Source: Anaerolineaceae bacterium (GTDB lineage: Bacteria > Chloroflexota > Anaerolineae > Anaerolineales > Anaerolineaceae). From it: a stretch of DNA of 33,069 bases. Shown piece after piece: positions 24,881 to 32,833 of this stretch. The notes under the pieces are model-generated. The model worked only from the letters and a program-made list of their open reading frames with translations, did not search any database and was not told the DNA's origin. The stretch is taken from contig JAJUGU010000014.1 in the NCBI GenBank assembly GCA_029265815.1, positions 1 to 33,069 on the forward strand, read 5' to 3'. The position numbers were made by a program, and so were the translations under genes. Numbering within the stretch: position 1 is the first letter of the stretch; every line of letters starts with the position of its first letter.

Positions 24881-25042
24881 TCCTTACCTCACGTGACAAA
24901 AAAAGTTTAGGTTTGAGAACCTATCAAAACCTATCAATGCCCTTGTGAATTCTATCATTGTTGCAGGATACATTCTGCGTAAAGAAATAAAGACCGAAAA
25001 GGTTTATGCATGTATGAAGAGAAACGGTTGGTTAACAGAATC

Positions 25043-25062
25043 AACCCCCATGGAAGGGGGTT
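25043..25062. terminator. Hairpin after the FmdB-like gene
   Basis: AACCCCC (25043-25049) pairs with GGGGGTT (25056-25062). The T run is short and favours the plus strand, so terminator function for the minus-strand FmdB-like gene is uncertain. Confidence 0.35.
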
Positions 25063-25090
25063 TTAGCCCGTTTGTGATCGTGATGTGAGG

Positions 25091-25414
25091 TTACTTGGAT
25101 TTTTCGCCTGCAGGAACAGAAGGTTCCGTGGCTGCGGTGGTTTTGGCTTTGGATTCAGTTTTGCCTTTGGCTTCGCCTTCGGCTTTGTGTTCATCGGTTT
25201 TGTTGTTCGAACTGTAGACGCCACCACCGGAAGGTGAGCGGTGATCGGTGGCATAAAAGCCCGAACCCTTGAACACGATCCCTACCGGGGTATAAACTTT
25301 TTTCAGACTCTTTTTTCCGCATTCCGGGCACTTGGTAAGCACCGGGTCGGAAAACTTTTGAGTCTGATCAAACTGGATTCCACAATTTTCGCACCGATAT
25401 GTATATACCGGCAT
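25091..25414 (-). CDS. FmdB-family zinc-ribbon protein
   Basis: This 107-residue protein begins MPVYTYRCENCG. Two CxxC pairs (Cys8/Cys11 and Cys29/Cys32) form a zinc ribbon of the FmdB/CxxC_CXXC_SSSS family. FKGSGFYATDHR after the ribbon is also typical. The last ~45 residues are a low-complexity Lys/Glu/Thr/Ala tail. The start at 25414 is chosen because family members begin MP(V/I)Y and GAGGTG precedes it. A longer frame starting upstream adds 12 residues with no ribosome binding site. The family is often called a putative regulatory protein, with no firm function. Confidence 0.87.
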   Translation of the reverse strand: MPVYTYRCENCGIQFDQTQKFSDPVLTKCPECGKKSLKKVYTPVGIVFKGSGFYATDHRSPSGGGVYSSNNKTDEHKAEGEAKGKTESKAKTTAATEPSVPAGEKSK

Positions 25415-25501
25415 TCTTGCACCTCGATCTGCCATTAAAGTTTGACGCAAATCATTATAGTACCATCAAGGGTGAGGGTCAAGAATTGGAATATTAATCT
25501 T

Positions 25502-26062
25502 TTATAAGAATAAATGACTGATCAGTACGCGCAGGCCGATGCCGATGAGCAGAATGCCGCCCAGCAGTTCCATACGTTTTCCGAAACGCGATCCAAGCCG
25601 GGTTCCCAGCAGGCTGCCAACTATCGAGAGCAGAAATGATACTGCGCCGATAGACAGGGCAGAGGTGAGGATGGATCCATCTACAAATGCCAGACTCAGG
25701 CCTACGGCCAGAGCATCGATGCTGGTGGCAATTGAAAGAATCACCAGCGACTTTCCGCGCGTTGGATCTTCAACTTCCTCGCAGTCATCCTTATCAAAAC
25801 TTTCCTTGACCATCCGGCCGCCGACCCAGACGAGGAGCACAAACGCAATCCAATGATCGAAGTTCGAAATGAGATTCACGATTCGGCTGCCTGCAAACCA
25901 GCCGAGGAAGGTCATACCTCCCTGGAAGAGGCCAAAATGAAAAGCCAATCTGAGGATCGAACGCGGGGTCTTTTTTACAGAGGTTGTGCAAATGCCAAGG
26001 GAGACGGCAAAGCAATCCATTGCCAGTCCAAGAGCGATTAAGATGACTTCATAAATTCCCAT
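25502..26062 (-). CDS. mntP: Manganese efflux pump MntP
   Basis: This 186-residue membrane protein has about six helices. ALGLAMDCFAVSLG (Asp16) and SIATSIDALAVGLSLAF are the paired repeat motifs of the MntP/YebN family, whose aspartates line the metal path. The loop between helices 3 and 4 is acidic (DKDDCEEVEDP). The start at 26062 gives the normal N-terminus. TATAAT on the coding strand (complement of 26091-26096) and a leader hairpin (complement of 26068-26089) lie just upstream. No yybP-ykoY Mn riboswitch was recognised. It is divergent from nurA. Confidence 0.88.
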   Translation of the reverse strand: MGIYEVILIALGLAMDCFAVSLGICTTSVKKTPRSILRLAFHFGLFQGGMTFLGWFAGSRIVNLISNFDHWIAFVLLVWVGGRMVKESFDKDDCEEVEDPTRGKSLVILSIATSIDALAVGLSLAFVDGSILTSALSIGAVSFLLSIVGSLLGTRLGSRFGKRMELLGGILLIGIGLRVLISHLFL

Positions 26063-26133
26063 GTGATGCTCGAAAAAATAGATTCGAGCAATTATACCTG
26101 ACACTGTTCGCAAGAATAGATGGGTTGTTGAAC

Positions 26134-26162
26134 TTGTCTCGTTTTCCTGAATCCGTTATAAT
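26134..26162 (+). promoter_or_regulatory. Promoter of the nurA-herA operon
   Basis: TTGTCT (26134-26139) is followed after 17 nt by consensus TATAAT (26157-26162). Transcription would start near 26169, about 25 nt before the chosen nurA ATG. It lies back to back with the mntP start region. Confidence 0.6.
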
Positions 26163-26193
26163 TCAAACAAATGTTCGATATTTTGGGGAAACC

Positions 26194-27357
26194 ATGCCTG
26201 TAAACTATCTCGAATTACAACCGCAGATCACTGCCTTGGGCGCCGAGACAAACCTGCGCCAGGCAGAATTGGAAGCCAGGCTCAAGCAATGCCGCAGCCT
26301 GCTTGATCAACATAATGAAGACCTGGATGGGCTTAAACAGATTGTCGAGGAAGCAGTTGCGCAAAAGAAAATCCTGCGCTGCGCCGCACCGTTCAATGAA
26401 CCGCTGAAACTACACGTTCCCTGTCATCTGCCTGCCCCACCCTGTACCATTCTGGCCGCAGACGGCTCGCAGATTATCCCCAGTGCACACGACAGCGTGC
26501 TCTTCGGTCTGATCAATGTGGGTGTGTTTCGTATTCAGCCGGGTAGTGGCAACATTCCTTCTGAGATCACCAACTCCACCCTGTTATATGGAGATGATCT
26601 CTACATCAACGATCAGCCCCCCTCAGAGGATTTGATCGGGCTGCTGCGCGACGTACGCGAGCGCCAGCTGCTGGCAGAGCTGGCACAGCAAGAGCCCAGA
26701 CCAGTGATCGCCCTCACGGATGGGCAGCTTGAACTTTACCATCAACCGCGCACTCAAGAGTCTTATAAAGACAGGTTCGATGATTATTTGAAAGCTCTAG
26801 GTGACCTGGAGGTGAGCGAGGTTATCACCGCCGGATATGTCAGCCGCCCGCGTGCCGACCTGGTGGTCAACATGCTTTCGCTGCTGGCAGGAGCGGAACC
26901 CGCAGCCGCAGAAGCGCGTCCATTTGCCGGGATCAGCGATATTACTCTGCTGGGAAGCATCTTACAGCCGGGTGAACGTTCGGCGATCTTCCGCCTGCAA
27001 TCCAGTTCGAGCGAAAAATATCCCGAGAAGAAAGCACTGCATTTCTTTTATCTCAATGTGGGTACTGCATCCATGCCAGCATACGCCAGGGTAGAAATAC
27101 CCCTGTGGGTGGTGGAAAAACCAGACGCGGTGAATTTGCTACATTCTGTGCTCGTGGAACAGGCGCGCCAGGCGGGCAGTGTACCATACCCTTACCCGCT
27201 GATCCGCGCGCATGAGATCGCTGTGGTGCGCATGGATGAACGCCAGCAGCTGACGGCCATGATCGAACGCGAACTTTTGAAGCGCGGCGTCGATGTTAAA
27301 AGACAATCTGAAAAACAATTCCATAAAGGACACAGAGGAAGAACCAGGAGGTCGTAA
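26194..27357 (+). CDS. nurA: NurA-domain 5'-3' nuclease
   Basis: This ~387-residue protein has the NurA nuclease domain (PF09376). ILAADGSQIIPS carries the metal-binding Asp90, and PVIALTDGQLELY carries Asp176, the second conserved acidic site. A helical N-terminal region of about 65 residues precedes the domain. In archaea and some bacteria NurA works inside a HerA hexamer to resect DNA ends. The ATG at 26194 follows GGGGAA; a longer frame from 26125 starts upstream of the promoter -10 box and is rejected. The stop overlaps the next ATG by 1 bp (TAATG). Confidence 0.88.
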   Translation: MPVNYLELQPQITALGAETNLRQAELEARLKQCRSLLDQHNEDLDGLKQIVEEAVAQKKILRCAAPFNEPLKLHVPCHLPAPPCTILAADGSQIIPSAHDSVLFGLINVGVFRIQPGSGNIPSEITNSTLLYGDDLYINDQPPSEDLIGLLRDVRERQLLAELAQQEPRPVIALTDGQLELYHQPRTQESYKDRFDDYLKALGDLEVSEVITAGYVSRPRADLVVNMLSLLAGAEPAAAEARPFAGISDITLLGSILQPGERSAIFRLQSSSSEKYPEKKALHFFYLNVGTASMPAYARVEIPLWVVEKPDAVNLLHSVLVEQARQAGSVPYPYPLIRAHEIAVVRMDERQQLTAMIERELLKRGVDVKRQSEKQFHKGHRGRTRRS

Positions 27358-27956
27358 TGAATCCTATTCCCATCGGTCGTTTACTGCGAGCCAATACTGT
27401 TGGCTGCGATATCGGTTGTAAAGTAACCCAGGGCAGCACGCCCTCCTTTGGAGACATGGTGCGTATTCCGTTGACCAATCAGAACAAGATCTATGGTCTG
27501 GTCTACGACATTCATATCGATGACGATGGCCTGGTCAATCAGCTGGCAGCAGCGGATATCTCACGCGAAATCATTGAAGACAACCGGCGCAACCGCAATG
27601 TGCCGGTTGAGATGAGTGTGGTGTTTATCGGCTGGGAAGATCCGCAGGGCAGGGTGCATCATACACGTGTACCCTACCCCCCGTTGACGCTGGATGAGAT
27701 CTTCCAATGCGATGATGAAGAAGTGCGGAAGTTCACTCAGAACGGAAGCTTCGGCTACCTGCGGGCGGTGCTGCGCAACCCTGAGCTGCCCGTGGTTGAC
27801 CTGGTGACCGCTCACCTGCGGCAGATTCTGGCTGCCCGCAGTGGCATCGATGCCGGGCAGGCTCTCGAAGCCTCTCTGGTCGAAGTGATCTCCATGTTGA
27901 AGGATGATTACCCGCAGATGATGGACGTGCTCAGCGCAGTATCAGAGATTCTGTAA
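27357..27956 (+). CDS. HAS-barrel-like protein between nurA and herA
   Basis: This 199-residue protein is not a known named family to me. Its N-terminal ~95 residues parallel the start of the HerA protein encoded next: IGRLLRANTVGCDIGCKV and FGDMVRIPLTNQNKIYGLVYDI here, against IGYVIGGGLKANLFVRL and YGLVTDLQL in HerA. This suggests a second HAS barrel (the N-terminal fold of HerA and ATP-synthase-type proteins). The C-terminal ~100 residues are helical. It is translationally coupled to nurA by a 1-bp overlap and ends 16 bp before herA. I infer an accessory subunit of the NurA-HerA machine. Confidence 0.7.
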   Translation: MNPIPIGRLLRANTVGCDIGCKVTQGSTPSFGDMVRIPLTNQNKIYGLVYDIHIDDDGLVNQLAAADISREIIEDNRRNRNVPVEMSVVFIGWEDPQGRVHHTRVPYPPLTLDEIFQCDDEEVRKFTQNGSFGYLRAVLRNPELPVVDLVTAHLRQILAARSGIDAGQALEASLVEVISMLKDDYPQMMDVLSAVSEIL

Positions 27957-27972
27957 AGAAAGCGAGTCTGCC

Positions 27973-29715
27973 ATGACCCTCAATGACAAAAAATTCTTGC
28001 TTCAGTCTGATGATCCACAGAATACCCCTATCGGTTATGTGATCGGTGGCGGATTGAAAGCCAATCTCTTTGTGCGCCTCACGCGACCCGCGCATGAAGT
28101 TCAGGAAGGCGGATTTGTGGTGCTGGAAAGCGGCAACTGGCAGTTTTACGGGCTGGTCACCGATCTGCAGCTCGGTGCAGTCGATCCACGCTACGCAGAG
28201 ATCCAGAACAGGGAACGGCTTTCGGCAGAGGTAGCGCAATTGCTGGCCAGTCAGACGCTTTATACCAACCTTGAAGTGCTGCCGGCGTTGATGCTGGAAC
28301 GCGGACCAGAACCTGGAACAGAAGAATATGAGAAATGGCGTTCAGCGCTCACCGAAGAGCCGCGGCCGCTGCCGATTAAAACCGTACCGGCGCACCACGC
28401 GGTGGCACGCCTGGCTTCTGCCGGTGATGTGGCTGAGATTTTCGGAGTTCCCGGTGAGGGAGCCAACTTTGAAATCGGGCGCACGCGTGAGCAGGATCAC
28501 CCGGTGTGCATCGACCTGGAAAAATTCGTGCAGCGCAGTTCGGGCATCTTCGGCGCTACCGGTTCGGGCAAGTCCTTCCTCACGCGCATTATTCTGGCAG
28601 GTCTGATCAAGCATAACACCGCATCAGTGTTAGTGTTCGATATGCACAACGAGTACGGCTTTGACGATACCGCTTCCGATACCGGAATGACCGTTGTCGG
28701 ACTGCGTACCAAGTTCCCGGGTCGGGTGATCGTAGCCGGGCTTTGCCGTGGTGCTCATATTCGACAGCACAATCCCGATTTCCACCTGGAATTTAACGAA
28801 TCGGATATCCAGCCACAAGACATTGAGATGTTGACCCGCGAATTGAATCTGCGTGAGACGACCCCCACAACCCTTGAGGCGCTGGTGCAAACGTTTGGAC
28901 CCGAGAGGTGGTTCCACGAGTTCAAGCACATGGTTAACGGCGCGGTAATTGAAAACGATGAGGGCAAGAAGGTTCCCGCGCCCGAAAGTGTGGCTTACTG
29001 GGCGAACCAGGCGGGTGTCAACCCGATGGCGGCTGAAGGGCTGCACAGCAAGATGTCGCGTGTATTCAATCTGCCTTACATTGTTGAAGATGATCCCAAT
29101 CAGAAAACATCGGTCAATTCGCTCAGGCATATTATTGAAGCTTTAAAATCGGGCAAGCACGTGGTGCTTTCCTTCGGCGATTATGAGAGAGATCTGGATT
29201 ACCTGCTGGTATCGAACCTGCTCACGCGCAAGATTCGCGAAGCCTGGGAGGAGATGACCAACCAGTACCGCGGCAAAGGTGGGGCCGAACCGCGCCCGCT
29301 GGTGATCGCGGTGGAAGAAGCCCACAAGCTGCTCAACCGCGAGATGGCTTCGCAGACTTCGTTCAGTACCATCGCGCGTGAAATGCGTAAGTATTATGTG
29401 ACGCTGCTGATCATCGACCAGCGCCCTTCACAGATCTATGATGAGGTCATGTCGCAGCTCGGCACGCGCGTTTCAGGCTGGCTGGGGGATGAGAACGATA
29501 TCGCGGCGGTGCTTTCGGGGCTGGCCGGGCGCGATGCCCTGCGCGGTATGCTCGCGCGACTGCAGCCCAAAGAAGAGGTGCTGCTGCTGGGATGGGGGGT
29601 GCCCATGCCCATCCTTGTTAAATCCAGGCGCTATGACCAGGCTTTCTGGAATAGTCTTCTGGGTAAAGAATCCAGGCGCGACGCAGCTCAGAGTTTGAAG
29701 GAGTTGGGGTTTTAA
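27973..29715 (+). CDS. herA: HerA-family DNA translocase/ATPase
   Basis: This 580-residue protein has an N-terminal HAS-barrel (about 15-105), then an FtsK/HerA RecA-like ATPase. Walker A is GATGSGKS (194-201), followed by LVFDMHNEYGF. Walker B is VIAVEEAHKLL (Glu448, Glu449), and the RxxRK-type region is REMRKYYVTLLIIDQRPSQI. The C-terminal helices are typical of HerA. HerA hexamers pump DNA into a partner nuclease, here NurA. In bacteria HerA also appears in antiviral operons with other effectors, but only NurA and the HAS-barrel protein are present here. GAAAGCGAG is a weak ribosome binding site. Confidence 0.92.
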   Translation: MTLNDKKFLLQSDDPQNTPIGYVIGGGLKANLFVRLTRPAHEVQEGGFVVLESGNWQFYGLVTDLQLGAVDPRYAEIQNRERLSAEVAQLLASQTLYTNLEVLPALMLERGPEPGTEEYEKWRSALTEEPRPLPIKTVPAHHAVARLASAGDVAEIFGVPGEGANFEIGRTREQDHPVCIDLEKFVQRSSGIFGATGSGKSFLTRIILAGLIKHNTASVLVFDMHNEYGFDDTASDTGMTVVGLRTKFPGRVIVAGLCRGAHIRQHNPDFHLEFNESDIQPQDIEMLTRELNLRETTPTTLEALVQTFGPERWFHEFKHMVNGAVIENDEGKKVPAPESVAYWANQAGVNPMAAEGLHSKMSRVFNLPYIVEDDPNQKTSVNSLRHIIEALKSGKHVVLSFGDYERDLDYLLVSNLLTRKIREAWEEMTNQYRGKGGAEPRPLVIAVEEAHKLLNREMASQTSFSTIAREMRKYYVTLLIIDQRPSQIYDEVMSQLGTRVSGWLGDENDIAAVLSGLAGRDALRGMLARLQPKEEVLLLGWGVPMPILVKSRRYDQAFWNSLLGKESRRDAAQSLKELGF

Positions 29716-29741
29716 AGAAAAAAGCAAAAAAATCGAAAACA

Positions 29742-30255
29742 GCGAAATAACCGAAAAAGACCAGTGTAGAAAAAAATGAAATAAGTAATAAGATTTGAAG
29801 TCTATAAAGAAATCGGTTCCGGGTTTGTAGAATCTGTGTACCAGTTGTGCCTCGAAAAGGAATTGAAAGACCGTGGTATACCCTTTCGATCGCAACCTGA
29901 ACTAACCATTAGCTATAAAAAAGAAGATCTTGGCCTGGTGTTTCGGCCTGATTTTCTTCTATATGACAAAATAATCATGGAGATAAAAGCGACAAAGGAA
30001 ATTGCAGAAGAGCATCGAATACAGGTATTTAACTATCTCAAAGCCTCTCACTTAAAGTTGGGATTGCTGGTTAACTTTGGTCACCAACCCAGGGCGACCA
30101 TCGAGAGAATTATTCTGCCTGATAAATTGCAAAGAATCAATCGAGGAAAGCCCACACCAGTCAAAAGTGCCATATGATTGTTTTCGTGTATGTGAGATTT
30201 TTATTTAAAAATTATTGAACTGTTCGCGTTTTTTCGTTCTTTTAGCTTATTTCGT
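29742..30255. repeat. Imperfect inverted repeat around the GxxExxY gene
   Basis: The left arm GCGAAATAACCGAAAAAGA (29742-29760) resembles the reverse complement of the right-arm segment at 30235-30255 (complement reads ACGAAATAAGCTAAAAGAACG). Left flank is A-rich and right flank is T-rich over about 60-100 bp each. The match is partial, so low-complexity bias could explain it. Confidence 0.35.
29785..30177 (+). pseudogene. GxxExxY-family protein, start codon missing
   Basis: The frame open from 29785 encodes FEVYKEIGSGFVESVYQLCL with the family motif G-F-V-E-S-V-Y (GxxExxY), then RPDFLLYDKIIMEIKA, LRIQ-type and LLVNFG segments of this PD-(D/E)XK-like family (PF13366). Family proteins usually start 15-20 residues before the motif with a methionine. 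Here the frame is closed by a stop at 29782-29784 and no usable start precedes the motif. A GTG at 29836 would cut the motif in half. An ATG at 29776 runs straight into that stop. Either the gene is broken at its 5' end, or an unusual start is used. Confidence 0.65.
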
Positions 30256-30318
30256 TTTATTTTTCTTTTTCAATTCGCTATATTCTTTTTCAATCTTTTC
30301 GGGGTATTTAGAGGTTAA

Positions 30319-30768
30319 TTACTTTAACCAGATGAGCCATAGGATCAATGTGGTGGCCAGGCCGGTCAAGACACCGGCTACGACCTCGAGAGGGGTGTGG
30401 CCGATGACTTCCTTCAGTTTCTTTTGATCGATGCTGGGGCTTTTAATGTATTCGTCAATCATACGGTTGATGATCACGGCGTGGTAACCCGCTTCACGGC
30501 GCACACCTGCCGCGTCGTAAATCACGATCATGGAAATGGCCACGGCAATGGCAAACGCAGGGTGATCAAAGCCGCTGAAAAGGCCGATCGCCAGGGTGGT
30601 GGCGGTCATGGTCGAGGCGTGCGAGCTTGGCATGCCGCCTGTGCCGAAGGCTTGTTTTAGATTGATCTTGTGATGCACCAGGTAATATGTGGGAATCTTC
30701 AACAGAGAAGCAGCCAGCCAGCCGGCAAAGCAGCAAATCAATTCAGGATAGGCAGCGAACACACCCAT
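30319..30768 (-). CDS. DUF212 / divergent PAP2-family membrane protein
   Basis: This 149-residue membrane protein has about four helices and matches YuiD-type proteins (PF02681). FGTGGMPSSHAS (about 41-52) and YDAAGVRREAGYHAV (about 84-98) are the two conserved motifs, which resemble the PSGH and SRxxxxxH motifs of PAP2 phosphatases. Its activity is unproven; lipid phosphate phosphatase activity has been suggested for relatives. It starts 3 bp after the xseB stop and is probably co-transcribed with xseA-xseB, although the function is unrelated. The T-rich 30178-30318 stretch downstream contains no gene. Confidence 0.85.
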   Translation of the reverse strand: MGVFAAYPELICCFAGWLAASLLKIPTYYLVHHKINLKQAFGTGGMPSSHASTMTATTLAIGLFSGFDHPAFAIAVAISMIVIYDAAGVRREAGYHAVIINRMIDEYIKSPSIDQKKLKEVIGHTPLEVVAGVLTGLATTLILWLIWLK

Positions 30769-30771
30769 TGT

Positions 30772-31002
30772 TTAATCACCCGTTTCAACCGAGCCGGAAT
30801 TGGGATTTAATTGCCGGATACGCAGGTCAGCCTGCTCCAGCAGGGCAGAGCAATATTTGACCAGCAACTGACCGCGTTCATAGAGCTGCATCGTTTCATC
30901 CAAAGGTTTCTGTGTGGATTCGAGAATTTCCACAATCTGTTCCAGCTCACTGAACGCCTGTTCATAAGTCAGGTCAGCCAGTTTTGATTCACTTTTGTTC
31001 AT
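30772..31002 (-). CDS. xseB: Exodeoxyribonuclease VII small subunit
   Basis: This 76-residue protein matches XseB: LTYEQAFSELEQIVEILES, then LDETMQLYERGQLLVKYCSALLEQADLRI. Those helices bind the large subunit. ATG 31002 is chosen because AAGGAGG lies 8 bp before it; an upstream in-frame start at 31029 is inside xseA and has no such site. It overlaps xseA by 14 bp. With XseA it forms the single-strand exonuclease that trims DNA in both directions. Confidence 0.93.
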   Translation of the reverse strand: MNKSESKLADLTYEQAFSELEQIVEILESTQKPLDETMQLYERGQLLVKYCSALLEQADLRIRQLNPNSGSVETGD

Positions 31003-32245
31003 CGGATCCTCCTTCAGAAGGATGTTCATCAGTATGAGAAAGTACGCGCGAAAGGATCATGCCGTCTGCCACACGGATATCCAGGACATCGTCGACCTGC
31101 ACCTGATTCACGCTGCGCACGATCGCGCCTGCCTGATCGGTGACGATGGCGTATCCGCGCTGGATCACGGCATAAGGGTTCAGGCTGGCAAGATGGCGGC
31201 TCGCGCTGCGCACATCAGACTGCATCATTTGCAGGTGGTGCTGGGTTGCCTGGTCGAGTCGACTTATGAGTTCATCCAGTTTCTGGCGGTCACTGCGCAG
31301 GCGCCAGGCGGGAGAAAGCATCTCCAGCCGCGATGACCGATCGTTCAATTTTCTGCGCAGGTCAACCGCAGTCTGCAGGAGAACAAAACCGAGTCTCTCT
31401 GACAGCGATCGGATGCCCTCAAGCAGCTCTGAAGCATTGAGAGTTGCAATTTCTGCTGCGGCGGTGGGGGTAGGCGCGCGCACATCCGCTGCGAAATCGG
31501 AGAGGGTGAAATCGGTCTCATGACCGATGCCGGTGATGACGGGCACCGTGGAAGCCGCGATCGCCCTGACCACGCGCTCGTCGTTGAAAGCCCATAAATC
31601 TTCCATGGAACCGCCACCGCGAGCCACCAGGATCAGGTCTATACCGGGTTCAGCATTCAGTGCCGCGAGCGAGCGAATGATCTGCGGAGGGGCTTCATCA
31701 CCCTGCACCGCACAGGGAGCAAGGATGACTTCTGCCAGTGGAAAGCGCCTGCGCAGGGTATTGAGGATGTCTTGCAGCGCTGCACCGGTGGCGGAGGTGA
31801 CAATTCCCAGTTTCGAAGGGAGTTCCGGCAGCGGGCGCTTACGTTGCGGATCGAACAAGCCTTCAGCTTCAAGGCGGGCTTTAAGGCGCAGGAATTCCTG
31901 GTAAAGCGTGCCTTCTCCGGTCAACCGCACTGCATCCACATAGAGCTGGTATTGACCGTCACGCTCGTAGATGCCAATGCCGCCGTGAGCTTCGATGGCC
32001 ATCCCGCTCTGCAGGGTCAATGGCAGTCGCATAGCAGTGGTCTTCCAGATCACGCATTTCAGCGCAGAATACGGGTCTTTCAGGGTGAAGTAGATATGCC
32101 CGGAAGCTGGCTGTGACAGGTTGGAAATCTCTCCCTGCACCCAGACATCGCTCAGGATTTCGTCGTTTTCAAACAATTCGCGCAGGTAATGCGTGATCTC
32201 GCTCACCGAGAGGGAAGGAGGTGGAAATAGTGTAGGCTGCAGCAT
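30989..32245 (-). CDS. xseA: Exodeoxyribonuclease VII large subunit
   Basis: This 418-residue protein has an N-terminal OB fold (VWVQGEISNLSQPASGHIYFTLKD), a catalytic domain with KLGIVTSATGAALQDI, LILVARGGGSMEDLWAFNDE and VPVITGIGHETDFTL, and a helical C-terminal region. The last ~20 residues overlap the xseB reading frame. The ATG at 32245 has only a weak ribosome binding site (ATCCTTG). The gene is a leading member of xseA-xseB-DUF212. Confidence 0.96.
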   Translation of the reverse strand: MLQPTLFPPPSLSVSEITHYLRELFENDEILSDVWVQGEISNLSQPASGHIYFTLKDPYSALKCVIWKTTAMRLPLTLQSGMAIEAHGGIGIYERDGQYQLYVDAVRLTGEGTLYQEFLRLKARLEAEGLFDPQRKRPLPELPSKLGIVTSATGAALQDILNTLRRRFPLAEVILAPCAVQGDEAPPQIIRSLAALNAEPGIDLILVARGGGSMEDLWAFNDERVVRAIAASTVPVITGIGHETDFTLSDFAADVRAPTPTAAAEIATLNASELLEGIRSLSERLGFVLLQTAVDLRRKLNDRSSRLEMLSPAWRLRSDRQKLDELISRLDQATQHHLQMMQSDVRSASRHLASLNPYAVIQRGYAIVTDQAGAIVRSVNQVQVDDVLDIRVADGMILSRVLSHTDEHPSEGGSDEQK

Positions 32246-32348
32246 ATTTCAAGGATAGCACAAATTGGCAAATCGATCATTGGGAAAAAAATTCTATCGA
32301 TTTTGTTGGTTGCGAGTAGAATTAGATTATCTACAAAGAGGTGATGGA

Positions 32349-32831
32349 ATGGATAATCTATGGTCTCCCTGGCGGATGAAATACATCTCGGATGCCGAGA
32401 ACCCCGGCTGCTGCGTGTTTTGCACGGCCCCCCAAAAGAATGATGACGAAGATATGCTGATCGTCCACCGCGGGAAGGCGGCCTTTGTCATTTTAAATCG
32501 ATTTCCTTATACCACCGGGCATCTGATGATCGTTCCGTATGCGCATGTTTCGAGCATCGAGTTGTTGTCCGCCGAGGTACGCGCCGAGATGATCGAGCTG
32601 GTCAACACTGCCCTGGAGGTATTACGAGCTGCCTATAAGCCCGACGGATTCAACGTGGGGATCAACATGGGATCGGCTGGAGGGGCAGGTATCGCCGAAC
32701 ATGCTCACATCCATGTCGTACCGCGATGGGCTGGTGACACTAATTTCATGTCCACGGTGGGGGAGACGAGAGTGATTCCTGAGGACCTGTGCCAGACGTA
32801 TAGAAGAATTTCAGAGGCCTGGAAAGAATAG
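32349..32831 (+). CDS. HIT-family nucleotide hydrolase/phosphorylase
   Basis: This 160-residue protein carries the histidine triad EHAHIHVVPRW (His118, His120, His122) preceded by GINMGSAGGAGI. It has an N-terminal LWSPWRMKYI and CVFC segment seen in bacterial AP4A phosphorylase-like HIT proteins; CxxC may bind zinc. The family transfers or hydrolyses nucleotidyl groups such as diadenosine tetraphosphate. The start at 32349 follows AAGAGGTGATGG. A longer in-frame stretch beginning at 32265 has no ribosome binding site and does not match the family. The gene is divergent from xseA. Confidence 0.93.
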   Translation: MDNLWSPWRMKYISDAENPGCCVFCTAPQKNDDEDMLIVHRGKAAFVILNRFPYTTGHLMIVPYAHVSSIELLSAEVRAEMIELVNTALEVLRAAYKPDGFNVGINMGSAGGAGIAEHAHIHVVPRWAGDTNFMSTVGETRVIPEDLCQTYRRISEAWKE

Positions 32832-32833
32832 CT

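Noticed and set aside
26194-29715. Typical HerA antiviral operon (with SIR2 or DUF4297)
   Set aside because: No such effector domain is seen. The partner is NurA, which fits DNA-end processing, although a defence role is not excluded.
30215-30427. 70-codon frame in the T-rich stretch after the GxxExxY gene
   Set aside because: Its phenylalanine-rich translation is a by-product of T-rich DNA, it runs into the DUF212 gene in antisense, and it has no ribosome binding site.
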